Below, piece by piece: positions 6,045 to 6,815 of a stretch of 6,815 nt of DNA. Below the pieces are notes generated by a model. It did not search any database, had not been told where the DNA came from, and was given only the letters and a program-made list of their open reading frames with translations. Every line of letters starts with the position of its first letter. Positions within the stretch are counted from its first letter, which is position 1. The position numbers and the translations under genes were made by a program. This DNA comes from Bacteroidales bacterium UBA5235 (GTDB lineage: Bacteria; Bacteroidota; Bacteroidia; Bacteroidales; VadinHA17). The stretch covers positions 330 to 7,144 of the forward strand of contig DHUL01000070.1 in NCBI GenBank assembly GCA_002409145.1. The letters run 5' to 3'.

Positions 6045-6815
6045 TCAGTTGCATACATTCTCACCTGTACCTGCCGGTTCACCGTACTCAACCTGTATTG
6101 TGGCATGCCCGATGCCGAACCCTTCTGCCAGCTGCTTCTGAATCGCAATAATGAAAGAGGTGTCTGTACGTGAAACTGTTTCAAGATGAACCGTCAGGGC
6201 AGTCTCGGTGGTACTCAGCGCCCAGACATGAAGGTCATGCACACCGGCAACCCCGGGCACTGCCTCAAGGAACTGCTTTACCCCAAGTATGTCAATATGT
6301 TCAGGTACTGCATCCAGGGCAAGATTAACCGAATCAATAAGCAGGTGGTAGGAACTGTAAAGTATCACACCGACAATAACGAAGGAAATCGCAGGGTCAA
6401 ACCACTGAATTCCGGTGAATGCCACAACTACCCCGGTCACAACCACCCCCAATGACACCAGCGTATCAGCAATAAAATGGACAAAAGCGCTCCGGATGTT
6501 AAGGTCCCTCTTCTGGTCCTTAAGGAAGAGCCAGGCGGTAAAACCGTTGACGGCAATGCCGACAGCCGCCACAATGATCATATTTGCGGCATTGATCTTC
6601 ACCGGGTTGCGCAGCCTGTCAACAGTTTCATAAACTATAAATGCGACCGCAACCAGAAGGATAATTGTATTCAGCAATGAAACCAGAATGGTCGACCGCC
6701 GCAAACCGTAGGTATACCTGAGAGTCGACTTGCGCTGAGAAAGAATTATTGCAATCCATGAAAAGACCAGGGCAAGGACGTCGCTCAGGTTATGCCCGGC
6801 ATCGGCAATAAGGGC
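6045..6815 (-). CDS. Cation diffusion facilitator (CzcD/ZitB-like) metal/H+ antiporter, N-terminus outside window
   Basis: The C-terminal 256 residues of a CDF transporter, an inner-membrane exporter of divalent metal from the cytoplasm. The minus-strand frame is open to base 6815, whose first visible residues are ALIADAGHNLSD; an apparent TTG start at 6704 is an internal Leu codon. Visible are TM2 with the metal motif H8-x-x-x-D12, two further helices (about 43-65 and 75-97), TM5 with a second H-x-x-x-D (VHFIAD, about 111-116), TM6, and a cytoplasmic domain from about 168 containing VHDLHVWALS. Paired H-x-x-x-D motifs are the pattern of Zn2+ (and Co2+/Cd2+) CDFs. The loop before TM5 is short (KDQKRDLNIRS) and lacks the His-rich stretch seen in some homologues. 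Full members are about 300 residues, so perhaps 40-50 residues including TM1 are missing. The TIGR02757 gene follows 45 nt downstream. Confidence 0.93.
   Translation of the reverse strand, partial: ALIADAGHNLSDVLALVFSWIAIILSQRKSTLRYTYGLRRSTILVSLLNTIILLVAVAFIVYETVDRLRNPVKINAANMIIVAAVGIAVNGFTAWLFLKDQKRDLNIRSAFVHFIADTLVSLGVVVTGVVVAFTGIQWFDPAISFVIVGVILYSSYHLLIDSVNLALDAVPEHIDILGVKQFLEAVPGVAGVHDLHVWALSTTETALTVHLETVSRTDTSFIIAIQKQLAEGFGIGHATIQVEYGEPAGTGENVCN

Noticed and set aside
6186..6680. Several plus-strand open frames opposite the CDF gene
   Set aside because: They lack domain signatures and lie wholly opposite a clearly coding CDF sequence.
6702..6704. TTG on the minus strand as the start of the CDF gene
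   Set aside because: The frame continues to base 6815 and encodes the TM2 H-x-x-x-D metal motif, so the gene runs off the window.
1..6815. tRNA, rRNA, CRISPR array, insertion sequence or riboswitch
   Set aside because: I saw no repeat-spacer pattern, transposase-like protein, terminal repeats or structured RNA signature; non-coding sequence totals under 250 bases.

Overview
The window reads as a piece of a Bacteroidota (Bacteroidetes) chromosome. The evidence is the DUF3347 domains (two copies), a small haem-binding-domain protein, a TIGR02757/DUF2400 protein, the Bacteroidota-type CusA and TolC sequence motifs, and the near absence of Shine-Dalgarno sequences before the starts. Base composition is moderate: about 33-47% GC in the left-hand stretches I counted and 45-63% in the right-hand ones. 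I cannot name a genus.

Left part (1-5109, + strand): the 3' end of a heavy-metal efflux operon. In order it holds the C-terminal quarter or so of a CusA-type RND pump (cut by the window start), a TolC/CusC-type outer-membrane channel, a CusB-type periplasmic adaptor with an N-terminal HMBD metal-binding domain and a C-terminal DUF3347 domain, a separate DUF3347 lipoprotein, and a small membrane-anchored protein with a CXXCH c-type haem motif. Junctions are tight: a 20-nt overlap, a 9-nt gap, a 57-nt gap and an ATGA overlap. This suggests one transcript. The HMBD domain, the Met-rich linkers and the Cys/Met-bearing DUF3347 make Cu(I)/Ag(I) the most likely substrate. A plausible scheme is that periplasmic metal is captured by the adaptor's HMBD and DUF3347 domains and possibly by the lipoprotein, then passed through CusA and the outer-membrane channel. 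The haem protein is an unexplained partner.

Middle (5110-5234): a 125-bp convergent junction with two hairpins. One (5152-5179) is followed by six T on the minus strand and looks like the terminator of the right-hand genes. The other (5193-5216) is a perfect 9-bp stem followed by TTT on the plus strand and suits the left operon.

Right part (5235-6815, - strand): a cation diffusion facilitator (probably Zn2+ class; its N-terminus lies beyond the window end) followed 45 bp downstream by a TIGR02757/DUF2400 protein of unknown function. These genes are visibly richer in GC than the left operon.

Most worth a second look: the paired DUF3347 domains, of which the lipoprotein copy has lost both putative Cys ligands; the matching Met-rich, MPGM-containing linkers inserted in both the outer-membrane channel and the adaptor; the haem protein coupled by start/stop overlap to the lipoprotein; and the loss of two expected proton-relay residues in the CusA fragment.
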